Shown here: piece after piece, positions 32,409-42,094 of the stretch
Layout: every line of letters starts with the position of its first letter
Numbering within the stretch: position 1 is the stretch's first letter
Translations under genes and position numbers: made by a program
Assembly (NCBI GenBank): GCA_020883125.1
Contig: JAHREW010000004.1
Location: forward strand, 72,396-136,395
Reading direction: 5' to 3'
From: Microcoleus sp. CAWBG506
GTDB lineage: Bacteria; Cyanobacteriota; Cyanobacteriia; Cyanobacteriales; Microcoleaceae
DNA length: 64,000 bases
Notes under the pieces: generated by a model
What the model saw: only the letters and a program-made list of their open reading frames with translations
The model's database searches: none
Told to the model about the DNA's origin: nothing

Positions 32409-32444
32409 ATATCAGGATTCTAAAAAAGAAAATCAATCATAAAT

Positions 32445-32737
32445 CAATACGGGATGCGGGAAACGAGGGAGACTTCAGTCCTTCCTAGGGAAGCGGTGCG
32501 AGGGATTTCACTGGCCCGTGTTCTTTCTTTCTTTCTTTCTGTCTTTCTAAATATTTTGTCCATCGAGCTTGAGATATCTAGTATAATAGCTAAAAGTAGA
32601 CAAGTCAACCTATTTTTAGGAAAATAGAGGTGAATCAAACCCAAAAAACAATGGGACTTCAGCAAGTATTGATGTCTCATAACAAAGAAGTTAAAGCATT
32701 GTTGGAATATCTCTGCCAACAATCAGGTAAACGGTAA
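32445..32737 (+). mobile_element. Truncated tnpB element: left end plus first 35 codons
   Basis: A GGATGCGGGAA left-end segment, a TCTT microsatellite (32520-32550) and a GTG-started frame (32630-32737) remain. The frame encodes MGLQQVLMSHNKEVKALL followed by EYLCQQSGKR, clearly homologous to the start of the TnpB at 4923. It then stops and the rest of tnpB is gone. The remnant lies 105 bases before the helicase-nuclease gene. Confidence 0.8.
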
Positions 32738-32842
32738 AATAGTGTTGTTGATTTGGTTAGTTAAACTTTTTTTAAGATAGGTAAACTGTGCGATCTGCTA
32801 TTTTGGTTGTAGGATATCCAGATAAAAAGGTGATAACACGTA

Positions 32843-35800
32843 ATGCAAAAACAAACAGACTCTCTTAATCAGCGGTTAGAATCACCTCGTTCCAAAATTA
32901 TTAATTCCTACCTTGGAACTATTGAAGATAGCTTTAAAGAAAACCGTCCCCAACTAAAACTAATCAATTATGGTACGGGGTCAGGAAAAACTCACCAATT
33001 GTTTGAAGCAATTTATCAAACAATAGAAGAAAATAAAGATATTCAAATAATCGGTATATATGTTGCCCCATTGAGAGAACACTTATCTGTTCCTACTTCA
33101 GTTGAGATCAAATACCAAAATATTACCGTCTATAAACTTCTTTCCGAAGAAATGAAAACGACGGATGAGTATCTCAAATTATACAAACAATTGATATCTT
33201 CAATCCTCAAAAACACCAAAACTTGGAACCTCGCTAAAAAAGTATGTCCTGATGAAAAGGTTCAGGAAAATCGACGAAACCTTGAGAAAGTAAAAGATGT
33301 GATTAAACGCCTTGAATATGTAAAAAACACAAGTTTTGGAGATGAGGCTTTTAATAAATCTGAGATTAAGAAAATAGAACAGGAACTGAATAAGTTAATT
33401 GAAAAGTTTTTAGAATTTTTCATCAAATGTGAATTAGATCAAAAAAATTGTCCTGATGAATGTTTACAGTTAATTGAAATATTTTTGCCCCTTCATCTTC
33501 TGCAAAAAAAATCTGGGATTTTGATGCTCACCTATGCTAAATTTGAAACGGCTATTCCGTACTTTATCCACAACGGTACAAAATGGGTCAAGAAAAGTAG
33601 TTATCTCGATCAATACGTTATTCAGCATACAGACAACTCCCGAAAGTTTATCCTGGCCTTAGACGAGCAAGAAGATGGCTATCAAATTATGCTAAAGGAG
33701 AAGATTGATATCATCTCTCCTGAAAAACTGGCAATCAATAATGCGCTATCATCTATGAATAGAGAATTTTCTATGCTGTTTTCAACTAAAAACAATGAAA
33801 ACAGAGATTTTTTAAATTTCATAGATAAGAATAAGGGAGCTTTTTACGAATTTCAAGAATACTTTGAAAAAGACAAAACCCTCGAACCCAAACTGCAAAA
33901 TTTTGCCCAGACATATCAACGGTTGACCTTTGAGGAGGGAAACTCTATCAATTTTTTAGAACAAATAGTAAGAATTCAAAAATCTCTTGACAAATCAATG
34001 GAAGAAATTGTTGGAATTTTCGACAATAATGATGAACAAAATTCCATCATAGTAGATTTTGAAATGTTATCCAGAGTTATTTCAAAATTCGAGAATAATA
34101 GAAGTTTATTGATTCCTCAAAAGCTTTACAATAAAATATGTGATGATTTAATGAACATTTTTGCATACAACAACCTATACATCTACAACCTCGAACCCCT
34201 GCAAAAATTGTTTTTAACCAAACCTTCTGGCGGGCACGTCCAAATCGCCGAGGAAAAAGTTGCAGATAATACTTCTGTAGCAGAGTTAATTTATGCCATT
34301 CTAGCTGTGCGATCGCAAATCAAAACCATCAAAGATTTTCTAGCTAACGTCTTAGATGCTGAAGATTCTCAATCCCATTCTTTAGAAATTTGGTCAGAAC
34401 AAATAACTAAAGTCCAAAAGGCAATTGAAGAAAGCCCCTCGCAAAATAAACTGCTAAAATACTTAAATACTGCTTATGTCTATGAAAGTTATAAGTCTAT
34501 CATAAATATCAAAGAAATTTCTCGTTATCAAAATCCTAAAAATAATCTGATAGATCGCGCTCTTAGAGAAGTTTCTATTGGTAGTACGGCTATATTGACT
34601 TCGCCTGAATTCAAGATAAAATCCATGTTATGCAATAATAGTAATGTGATTTTTCTGATTTCAGCAACAGGAGGAATTTTAGGAGATTTAAGCACTAGCT
34701 ATGATATGCAGTATTTCAAAGATAAATTGCGGAATGCTAGTGAATCCGGTGAAAGTTCCTTCAAGGAAATGAGCGATGAAGAAGTGTCGCTTTGCGAAGA
34801 AATCAGAGAGAGTCGTGAAGCGAAGCGACAGATTGCAGTAAAGTTTTTCGGTGAGGATTTATTGTCTTTCCCAAATAACGAAACTCAACAAGTGGTGGAA
34901 CGATTTGAAGAAACTATTTTAAAAAGTTTTATCGACGATCTCAAACAGGATGGGAATTGGCTGGGTATTTACAAAATCCAAGAACTTCAAAAGTTTGTTC
35001 GTTTCTTGTTTTACCTGTTTGAGGATGACTCAATTCAAGAAACAATTGCTTTTACTCAAACTCTACGCTGGATTGAACAGTTAATTCAACATTGCGAGCG
35101 GCTCAATCATGCTAACTTTCTATTTGAGGTGTCATCAGAGCATCCAAACATATATTATGTGGAAGTGAAGCATAATAAATATCAGAGTAAAATTCGGATT
35201 AAAATAATTTTGTATAAGGCATCATTCAACAGTCTTTACTGCGACAAACAAGCTCATCACACGTATTTGGATGAGCTTGTTGAAAAAGAAGGGGAAAAAA
35301 TCTTCTTTATATCCGCTTATCAATCAGCTTCCAAAGGATTGAATCCTATCATAAAAAACCCTAACGGCGATGAAAAAGATTTCGACTCTTTAATTTTGTT
35401 AATGGACAGTTACTATACAGTAATGAGCCCATCGGTTAACAAATCAAAAGATTCTGGATTATCTATGACGCTTTACCATTTTGCATTAATGAAAAGTATT
35501 GTAAACTTGGGAGAGTCTGATCTTGAAATCAAAGATTTTAACAAATACCTCAGCAAACCAGAAGCTGGAGCATTTCGAGAGCAGCAACACCAGATTTTAT
35601 TAGGGAAACAAGTTTTGCAAGCTATCGGCAGATCTGAGAGACGCGATTTTCCAAGCCAAGTGGTAAAAATATTTGTTAATGAAGAAACTAGAAAAAATTT
35701 AGTGAATTTTTACAGATACCTGGAAGGGAAAGAAAAGGAGGAAATTCGTAAGTTTTCTGTTAACAACCACACAGTTTACTTAAGCGTTCGAGAAGAAGAG

Positions 35801-36796
35801 AAAAAACGAGCAATTAAGGATTATGACGATCATGTTATTGATGAGATTGATGCCACTCTGGCTTTTCAAGAGTTTAGAACAAAAATGTTGGAGGAAATCG
35901 ATCGCTTTCATCTTAATAAACATACTTTTGATATCGCAAAAGCGTGGGATGCGTTGCGTGACCCAATTGTTTTCAAAGATCCAGCCAAGTATCTGGAAAA
36001 GTTGCGAAATTCAGGGCTATTTGCTGATGATTTTATTGAGTCATTATTCTATCACAACCCAGAACAAGTTGAATTTATGCCATATTTAGCTTCCGAGGAA
36101 GAAAGCGGCCAAAAGTTCCAGATTATTAGCGATAGTATCAATGGAGAAAAAATATATCCTTATCAAAAGCGGTTATATCCTGAATATCTAAAGATAAATT
36201 ATCGAGGCTATGACTTAGAAGGTAATGAAATTAGTTCGCTAGATGCTTCGACTGATTTAATCTACAGACTGTACAACAAGTTGATGCCACAACCGGAAGT
36301 TTTTAATACTTATATTCCGCGCCCGCATTTCTTTTACGATGTCTTGTATCCCTCACTGGCTGAAAATTTTGTGGAACGCTGGATTCAAGATGTAGTTTTC
36401 AAAGGCAAAGACTGGAAAGACATAAAAGCCACCTATGGTTTTGAGCCATTGCAAAATTTCAAAAAATATCGTAAGCTATACGAGCGGTTTGATTTGTACT
36501 ATGTCAAGGATAATACGCTATTCTGTATTGATGTTAAAGCTTGGAGCGTAGCTTCGGGTAATCGCCTGTCTAAAAAGACGCTGGATAAAACCGAAAACAA
36601 GCTGAAGGCGATTGTTTCAGACTATCCAGAATTTAGCACTGCGAGAGGGTTACTTCTTAACTTGCACGCCGCCCAAGAAAAAAATCAACAATACTCACCC
36701 ATGTTATTTTCGGGAAATTTGATTTTTTTTGACGATCGCAATTGTCCAGTAGAATCCAATATCCTCAGAGATTTTTTGTTTCACAAGGAGAAATAA
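32843..36796 (+). CDS. Large SF2 helicase-PD-(D/E)xK nuclease fusion, candidate defence gene
   Basis: This 1317-residue protein has helicase motifs: Walker A NYGTGSGKT (42-50), a motif Ia-like YVAPLREHL (73-81), motif II LALDEQED (271-278), motif III ISAT (near 606), a motif V-like SASKGLN (near 830) and motif VI QAIGRSERR (near 924-932). The stretch 110-200 is helical and charged. Near the C-terminus, a Glu in ENFVERWI (near 1174), then FDLYYV and CIDVKAWS (near 1216-1235) read as a PD-(D/E)xK nuclease core. I do not recognise a named system with this architecture. The gene is strikingly AT-rich, follows a tnpB remnant, and ends one base before the next ATG. Confidence 0.72.
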   Translation: MQKQTDSLNQRLESPRSKIINSYLGTIEDSFKENRPQLKLINYGTGSGKTHQLFEAIYQTIEENKDIQIIGIYVAPLREHLSVPTSVEIKYQNITVYKLLSEEMKTTDEYLKLYKQLISSILKNTKTWNLAKKVCPDEKVQENRRNLEKVKDVIKRLEYVKNTSFGDEAFNKSEIKKIEQELNKLIEKFLEFFIKCELDQKNCPDECLQLIEIFLPLHLLQKKSGILMLTYAKFETAIPYFIHNGTKWVKKSSYLDQYVIQHTDNSRKFILALDEQEDGYQIMLKEKIDIISPEKLAINNALSSMNREFSMLFSTKNNENRDFLNFIDKNKGAFYEFQEYFEKDKTLEPKLQNFAQTYQRLTFEEGNSINFLEQIVRIQKSLDKSMEEIVGIFDNNDEQNSIIVDFEMLSRVISKFENNRSLLIPQKLYNKICDDLMNIFAYNNLYIYNLEPLQKLFLTKPSGGHVQIAEEKVADNTSVAELIYAILAVRSQIKTIKDFLANVLDAEDSQSHSLEIWSEQITKVQKAIEESPSQNKLLKYLNTAYVYESYKSIINIKEISRYQNPKNNLIDRALREVSIGSTAILTSPEFKIKSMLCNNSNVIFLISATGGILGDLSTSYDMQYFKDKLRNASESGESSFKEMSDEEVSLCEEIRESREAKRQIAVKFFGEDLLSFPNNETQQVVERFEETILKSFIDDLKQDGNWLGIYKIQELQKFVRFLFYLFEDDSIQETIAFTQTLRWIEQLIQHCERLNHANFLFEVSSEHPNIYYVEVKHNKYQSKIRIKIILYKASFNSLYCDKQAHHTYLDELVEKEGEKIFFISAYQSASKGLNPIIKNPNGDEKDFDSLILLMDSYYTVMSPSVNKSKDSGLSMTLYHFALMKSIVNLGESDLEIKDFNKYLSKPEAGAFREQQHQILLGKQVLQAIGRSERRDFPSQVVKIFVNEETRKNLVNFYRYLEGKEKEEIRKFSVNNHTVYLSVREEEKKRAIKDYDDHVIDEIDATLAFQEFRTKMLEEIDRFHLNKHTFDIAKAWDALRDPIVFKDPAKYLEKLRNSGLFADDFIESLFYHNPEQVEFMPYLASEEESGQKFQIISDSINGEKIYPYQKRLYPEYLKINYRGYDLEGNEISSLDASTDLIYRLYNKLMPQPEVFNTYIPRPHFFYDVLYPSLAENFVERWIQDVVFKGKDWKDIKATYGFEPLQNFKKYRKLYERFDLYYVKDNTLFCIDVKAWSVASGNRLSKKTLDKTENKLKAIVSDYPEFSTARGLLLNLHAAQEKNQQYSPMLFSGNLIFFDDRNCPVESNILRDFLFHKEK

Positions 36797-36797
36797 A

Positions 36798-39128
36798 ATG
36801 AAAAATAAAATAGCAGCTTTATCAGATATATCGCGAACCAACCAACTAAAAATATCAGAAAATCTACAACAAGTTCCCGAAAAACTGTTTCAGTATTTAT
36901 TTAAAATGGGACAAGGGATAGAACATTTTATTCTTGAATATCGGCTTGCTGAAGATGAAAATTCTGAGAATGAAGATTCACGGGCTAGCTTTTATAAAGA
37001 ACGGCATAAATACATTAAAAATGAAATCAAAAAAAGGCTGGCTGAATATGGGAAAGAACGGGAAAATTCAGACATTCAATACTTCCTATCCTATACGGGT
37101 GGCAAAAAATATGTGTTCTTTTTATCGCCCAATAAAAATCATTCTGGATGGCAAAAGTTATTTACAGACAATTCTAGCGATCGAGAAAGAATCTTCAACC
37201 TCATTTTCAAGTTTTATATTCTGTCTCAAGGCTTATCCGTTGAAACAATTAATGGCTTTGAAGAATTACTCTTACTCCATTCCAGATACATTCCACCTAA
37301 ATCGAAAGACAAAGATCTTTTAGTGTGGGGCCAAAATTTATTAGTCAAATACAATCAACATGGTGTACTCACATTAACCTTATCTCGAAAAAGGCGACGC
37401 TTTTTACCAAAGGATCAGTACAGTACCATAGATGGTGATGATTTAGGAGATTTGTTGGTCTACAATAAAAAGAACTACTACTTCGATCGCGATCTAGATG
37501 CTCGCGCAAAAAATGATATTTATTTTATGCAATTCGATAGCGATCCCAAAAATTACGATAAGTTCAAAAAGACTCAGCTTTATCATTACCAAAACCTCAT
37601 GACAAAACTTGAGGGCTTTTTAAGTGAGTGCCAGATTAAATTTAAATCTCTTGATTTTCAGGCTGACCACTACTTGGAAAACCCTTTCATCAAAAACATA
37701 GGATCTGTAGAATTCTTAGAGATTATTAACAATACAGGAGTCGATTTAACTGAATCTGACAGACCATTTCTGCAATGCTTCCTGAAACATCAAGGGGTAT
37801 CTACGATTGTATTTTACAAGGATGGGAAAACTGTCAGTACCTACGAACAAGTACCTGACGGTGAGGATGAAGTTTGCTGGAGAATTACGGAATCTATTAA
37901 ATGGTCAGATATTCAACTCGAAGCAGGAAAAAACTATCTGGTTTTAAATAAACTTTTGGAGGAAGAAGCAGGTTCGATGGCTTATCAGACAAAAGACAAT
38001 CTGTGGTATCCATCAACAACAATAGATAATAAATCGTCAGTAGATTTCTATTCACAGTTAAAGAAAAGATTTAACTATTTGGAGACGGGACAGTTTTTTA
38101 GCACACAGGGGATAAATATACCAGAATTTCGTGCTGTGGGAGATGAAAAAACTAATTTTGCGGTTTTTAATTATACAAATTGGAAAATCGATCGAGATCG
38201 AGATAGTCTACACAAGGAGACACAAGATTTTACAGAAGGGAAAATATTGGATGTAGAGGGCTCTATTTTTTGTTATCTAAAAGAACAAGCAGATAGCAAA
38301 CAATGGGAAAGTTTCTGCGAACGATACAAGATAAATCTTTCCCCAGAATTTCAGAAGGTATTGATTGAGTTGGGAATTAAGAACTGGATCGCACAGAGTC
38401 TTGCAAATCCGAACTTGGGCTTGCGTATTACTACTCCTCAATCATTTTCTGAAAAACAATTTTTTAGTATTTATGTACGCAGCCCCAAAAAAAAGGAAGC
38501 TAAAGCGGTTGCGGTAGAATTTCTGTACAAAGATGGTTATATCTATATAAAAAATGTAATCCGAGATATGAAACAAATAGAAACGAAATTTCGATTTTTA
38601 AGAAAGCGAAAAAACAAGTCAGAAAAATTAATTAATGATCAGAAAATTTTTGTAGATGACGCAGAAAAGCTGTATATTAGTTGTTATAAAGACGACTTTT
38701 ATACGCCAACATTAATTGGACGGACTGGTATTATTGAAGACTTGGAAAGCGGAGAACTAACAATAGATCGAAAAAATAAAGGTGAAAATAGTAGTAGATT
38801 GTTACCTTTGGTATCCCATTACAACAGCGAGATTAAACCTATTAACAGAATCCAAAAGATGATATCTTTGGATTTGAAGAAGGAAACGTTTATTCAGTAT
38901 TATGTTCCTCTCGCACAAAGTGTTGGGGAAGTGATAAAGAAAGGTTTTAGAGTCTATCATTTGATTGGGAAGACATATTCAGGAGAGTCAATTCCCACAT
39001 CTGAGCTGATCGAGCATCCCATCACAGCTTTACATTTGAGTACGCTAACTCACAATGTTTTAAAAATCGGGGAAAACAGTCAATCGTCATTGTTACAAAA
39101 AGTAGCACAAGTATTAATTGAAAATTGA
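36798..39128 (+). CDS. Unrecognised 776-residue partner of the helicase-nuclease
   Basis: Its ATG lies one base after the preceding stop, so expression is coupled. The protein is soluble and AT-rich in codon use. Features are a helical N-terminus (1-60), an alpha-beta region with basic strand segments (LLVWGQNLLV, VLTLTLSRKRRRFLP, about 175-205), a central domain (280-420) and a basic C-terminal third (FSIYVRSPKKKEAK, FRFLRKRKNKSEK). Size and layout vaguely recall prokaryotic Argonaute or pPIWI-RE proteins paired with helicases and nucleases, but I cannot see their catalytic motifs. No function is assigned. Nucleic acid binding is inferred from the basic patches. Confidence 0.7.
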   Translation: MKNKIAALSDISRTNQLKISENLQQVPEKLFQYLFKMGQGIEHFILEYRLAEDENSENEDSRASFYKERHKYIKNEIKKRLAEYGKERENSDIQYFLSYTGGKKYVFFLSPNKNHSGWQKLFTDNSSDRERIFNLIFKFYILSQGLSVETINGFEELLLLHSRYIPPKSKDKDLLVWGQNLLVKYNQHGVLTLTLSRKRRRFLPKDQYSTIDGDDLGDLLVYNKKNYYFDRDLDARAKNDIYFMQFDSDPKNYDKFKKTQLYHYQNLMTKLEGFLSECQIKFKSLDFQADHYLENPFIKNIGSVEFLEIINNTGVDLTESDRPFLQCFLKHQGVSTIVFYKDGKTVSTYEQVPDGEDEVCWRITESIKWSDIQLEAGKNYLVLNKLLEEEAGSMAYQTKDNLWYPSTTIDNKSSVDFYSQLKKRFNYLETGQFFSTQGINIPEFRAVGDEKTNFAVFNYTNWKIDRDRDSLHKETQDFTEGKILDVEGSIFCYLKEQADSKQWESFCERYKINLSPEFQKVLIELGIKNWIAQSLANPNLGLRITTPQSFSEKQFFSIYVRSPKKKEAKAVAVEFLYKDGYIYIKNVIRDMKQIETKFRFLRKRKNKSEKLINDQKIFVDDAEKLYISCYKDDFYTPTLIGRTGIIEDLESGELTIDRKNKGENSSRLLPLVSHYNSEIKPINRIQKMISLDLKKETFIQYYVPLAQSVGEVIKKGFRVYHLIGKTYSGESIPTSELIEHPITALHLSTLTHNVLKIGENSQSSLLQKVAQVLIEN

Positions 39129-39365
39129 AACAAGGCTGAATTTGAATGCTGATTCCAGAAAAAATCCAGATATTTCAGCGATCGGAGAAGATCGTCGGAT
39201 ATACTCACATCTGGTCTGAGGCCGGAGACAAGTATCAATGTCAGCTAGAAGCCAACCTGTTACTTAGAGCCGATCGAAGAGTGCGATCGCCATTTAGACT
39301 GGTAACTTGGCCAACCATACGTGCCATAATCAGCCATATTCTCTGGTATGCGATCGCCCGAACCT

Positions 39366-41123
39366 ATGGATGCGCTAATCGGCAAAACTTTACAGGGTGG
39401 AAAATACACCCTCGAACAAGAATTGGGAAGAGGCGGCTTTGGGATTACCTTCAGAGCAACTCACCGCTATTTAGGACAATTTGTAGTCATAAAAACCCTC
39501 AACGAATCTCTGCGACAGCAACCCAATTTTGCGGAGTTCGATCGCAAATTTCAAGACGAAGCCAGACGCCTAGCCTCCTGCGTTCATCCCAATATAGTCC
39601 GCGTCAGCGATTTCTTTGTCGAAGACGATCGCCCTTACATGGTAATGGACTACATTCCAGGGCAGAATTTGGGCGATGTCGTATTGCCAAATCGACCGCT
39701 TCCAGAAGCAGTCGCCATTATATACATACAGCAGATTGGCGCGGCTTTGAAGGCAGTTCATCAAAAGAATTTGCTGCACCGAGATATCAAACCACAAAAC
39801 ATTATTCTGCGCCAAAACACCCAGGAAGTTGTGTTAATTGATTTTGGCATAGCCCGCGAGTTCACTCCCGGTGTCACCCAAAGTCACACTAATATGGTGT
39901 CCGACGGTTACGCGCCGCCAGAACAGTATTTTGCCCAAGGAAAATACACGCCCGCTACAGATGTTTACGGTCTAGCTGCGACGCTTTATACTTTGCTAAC
40001 TGGACAAGTGCCGATGCCGGCAGTTTTTCGCCCCAGTCAGCCGATGGCTACACCCCGCGATTTACAGCCTCAGCTAAGTGCGGCCATCAGTCAAGCGGTG
40101 ATGCGAGGGATGACTTTAGATGCTGAAAATCGCCCTGGTACTGTGGATGAGTGGCTGTCACTGCTACGGAATTCCCCGGTGTCCGTTACCGGCCCGACGC
40201 TGGCAGTGATGCCGGGACACGGGCCTATGATGCCTGCGGGATCGAGAACAGCGCCTGCTGTCGTGCCTTCTGGGGCTGGGGAAAGTAAAATTTGGTTGAT
40301 TTTGGGGTTGGTGGCGATCGCCCTTATTTTCGCAGGATTTGTGGGTATAGCGAGGATTTTGCTGAACAGGCCCTCAGCAGCACCCGCACCGGTGGCCAAG
40401 GACGATCGCACTTCTGCACCCGCCACTCCAGAACCGCGCGATAATAACCGACAGACTCCAATCCCCGAACCGGCCTTAACTCCCACACCCGCGCGACAAA
40501 CTCCAACTCCGGAACCAGAAAAGATTCCAACTCCCAAACAAACTCCCACGCCGACGGTAGAAACTCCCACGACGCCAGCCCCAACACCAACTCCTGCGGC
40601 CGAGTCCCCCGCACCAAGGAATAAACCTGTTGAAGAACAAAGACCGATCGATCGAACCTCGCCTACACCCTCACCCTCACCCCGCCCAGAACAACCAGCC
40701 ACAACTTATCAAAAAGTTCCTACAATACCTGGTTTTCCGGTTGGTACAGCGGAAAACCAGGTAATAGCTGCCTTGGGAACCCCAACAGACACTCAAGCCA
40801 AGGGCTATTGGCCCAATACTCGCACCGCACTTTACGAAATATTGCCCAATCGGATTACTCTCGGCTACATATACGATCGCGATTCGGGCCAGTTAGTACA
40901 AACAGAGGGTTCTTTTGCTCAGTCTGTGGATGACTTGGTAGTGCGAACCGCGTTAAACGGGATGTTGGGCGGGGCCGATCGAGATATCATGCAAGGGTTC
41001 CTCCATGTGCAGCAGCGGCGGACTAATCGGTTTACTTTTAAGAAGGGTTCCCTCGAAGGTACGATCGAACGCAACAATCGCGATCGAATTTACATCGGCG
41101 TCTGGGACGAAAACTTGCATTAA
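39366..41123 (+). CDS. Membrane-anchored Ser/Thr protein kinase (Hanks type)
   Basis: This 585-residue protein starts at the ATG at 39366. The kinase domain (about 10-275) has GRGGFG, the VVIK lysine, HRDIKPQN and DFGIA, with an activation segment ending in APPE, so it should be active. One transmembrane helix follows (WLILGLVAIALIFAGFVGIA). Then come a Pro/Thr-rich linker (about 340-450, PTPTP repeats) and a C-terminal extracytoplasmic domain with a YDRDSGQLVQTEGSFAQS segment, a cyanobacterial kinase extension that may sense a ligand. An ATG six codons upstream is possible. Regulation is unknown. Confidence 0.9.
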   Translation: MDALIGKTLQGGKYTLEQELGRGGFGITFRATHRYLGQFVVIKTLNESLRQQPNFAEFDRKFQDEARRLASCVHPNIVRVSDFFVEDDRPYMVMDYIPGQNLGDVVLPNRPLPEAVAIIYIQQIGAALKAVHQKNLLHRDIKPQNIILRQNTQEVVLIDFGIAREFTPGVTQSHTNMVSDGYAPPEQYFAQGKYTPATDVYGLAATLYTLLTGQVPMPAVFRPSQPMATPRDLQPQLSAAISQAVMRGMTLDAENRPGTVDEWLSLLRNSPVSVTGPTLAVMPGHGPMMPAGSRTAPAVVPSGAGESKIWLILGLVAIALIFAGFVGIARILLNRPSAAPAPVAKDDRTSAPATPEPRDNNRQTPIPEPALTPTPARQTPTPEPEKIPTPKQTPTPTVETPTTPAPTPTPAAESPAPRNKPVEEQRPIDRTSPTPSPSPRPEQPATTYQKVPTIPGFPVGTAENQVIAALGTPTDTQAKGYWPNTRTALYEILPNRITLGYIYDRDSGQLVQTEGSFAQSVDDLVVRTALNGMLGGADRDIMQGFLHVQQRRTNRFTFKKGSLEGTIERNNRDRIYIGVWDENLH

Positions 41124-41182
41124 GAAGGAAGAAGGAAGAAGGAAGAAGGAAGAAGGAAGAAGGAAGAAGGAAGAAGGAAGAT
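41123..41182. repeat. GAAGAAG-type tandem repeat
   Basis: About eight copies of a seven-base AAGAAGG unit directly follow the kinase stop codon. A GGAACAGGC-GCCTGTTC hairpin (41191-41213, family copy 3) comes next and may terminate the kinase transcript. Confidence 0.75.
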
Positions 41183-41306
41183 TTCAGTGTGGAACAGGCC
41201 CTCCAGCCTGTTCAAAAAGAATGCTGCTCAGCTTCCTACCAAAGTCTAAAATTTAAAATCGAGTTGACGTCATACACAATCATGTCTATCATGAAAGTAT
41301 GCACGA

Positions 41307-41693
41307 GGGGCTGTAATGGTTTCGACAGGGTGGCGAAAGCTGCTCCGTGATGCAGGTCGAGAGGGAGTCTACTCTCGTAAATATCGGCTCAAAAAAATAG
41401 TAAATGCGAACAACATCGTTCCTTTCGCTCGCAAAGCCGTAGCTGTAGCCTAAAAACTTCTTGAGCTTGGTTTAGAGTGTATGCAACCTAACTCCGTTAA
41501 CGGTAGCATAACAACCCCCAACGGATGCCCTAGCTAAACGCTTCTAGTCGGCTAGCTGGGAAAGCAATCACTAGAAAATCCTCCCATTTAGGATAAAGAT
41601 GGTTCCCGCCCCGAGGGTAAGAGGGGATAAACCTGTGAACGATCGGAAAGTTAATACCCATTTTGGACGGCAGTTCGATTCTGCCCAGTTCCA
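41307..41693 (+). ncRNA. ssrA: Transfer-messenger RNA (tmRNA)
   Basis: tmRNA rescues stalled ribosomes and tags the unfinished protein for proteolysis. The 5' end GGGGCTGTAATGGTTTCGACAGG is typical. It pairs with the 3' acceptor strand CAGTTCC (41686-41692, two G-U pairs). The T arm GGCAG-TTCGATT-CTGCC is just upstream of it. The resume codon is at 41406, and the tag reads ANNIVPFARKAVAVA before TAA at 41451-41453. It is one-piece, not permuted. The CCA end is not fully encoded. Confidence 0.96.
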
Positions 41694-41714
41694 TAAAAAA
41701 GGTAGCGTAAAATC

Positions 41715-41730
41715 AATGGTTTAAACCATT
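41715..41730. other. 16-bp perfect palindrome after tmRNA
   Basis: AATGGTTTAAACCATT is self-complementary and lies 22 bases past the tmRNA end. It could form a small hairpin in the tmRNA trailer or be a protein site. Confidence 0.4.
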
Positions 41731-41751
41731 TGAAAGTTACCTTAAAGCATA

Positions 41752-41783
41752 AAAAGGGCAGAGAGTTAACTCTCTGCCCTTTT
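41752..41783 (+). terminator. tmRNA terminator, 32-bp perfect palindrome
   Basis: AAAAGGGCAGAGAGTT is followed directly by its exact reverse complement, ending in TTTT and then GTTT. This is a strong intrinsic terminator, possibly active in both directions. Confidence 0.85.
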
Positions 41784-41817
41784 GTTTGGGCTATATGTCG
41801 CTCTACGCACGGGTAGT

Positions 41818-41886
41818 CAGAAACCGGGTTTTTGGGAGAAAACTTCGTTACAATTTTTGCAGAACCCATAAAAACCCGGTTTCTTT
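41818..41886. repeat. Palindromic repeat, AAACCCGGTTTCT family, copy 3
   Basis: CAGAAACCGGGTTTTTGGG and AAAAACCCGGTTTCTTTGG form the arms around an AT-rich loop. The element lies between the tmRNA terminator and ndhA. I see no gene in the rest of this 400-base gap, which should hold the ndh promoter. Confidence 0.75.
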
Positions 41887-42094
41887 GGTCTTTCCATAAG
41901 TTACCAACCCATTAATTAAGCTGGCGGCTCAGATAACTAGAATTTCACCCCCCTCCATCCGTTCTTGTAGCCTGTCGGGCGATATACTGATATGCGGTAA
42001 AGCATTAAAAATCTTTACAAATACCTACTCTCCCAGCGTACTCCTACTAAGGGTGGGTGCAAAAATATATGCGATCGCTCATTCATCTGGAAAC

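Noticed and set aside
32444..32722. 92-residue minus-strand frame in the tnpB remnant
   Set aside because: It is antisense to the left end and to the truncated tnpB codons, including a TCTT microsatellite.
39146..39841. 231-residue frame overlapping the kinase start
   Set aside because: Most of it is an out-of-frame reading of the kinase gene. The first 50 residues have no recognisable features.
40091..40702. 203-residue Gly/Val-rich minus-strand frame
   Set aside because: It is antisense to the Pro/Thr-rich linker of the Hanks kinase, whose frame is well supported.
41005..41256. 83-residue frame with KKEEGRR repeats
   Set aside because: It is the kinase 3' end read in another frame and continued through a GAAGAAG repeat.
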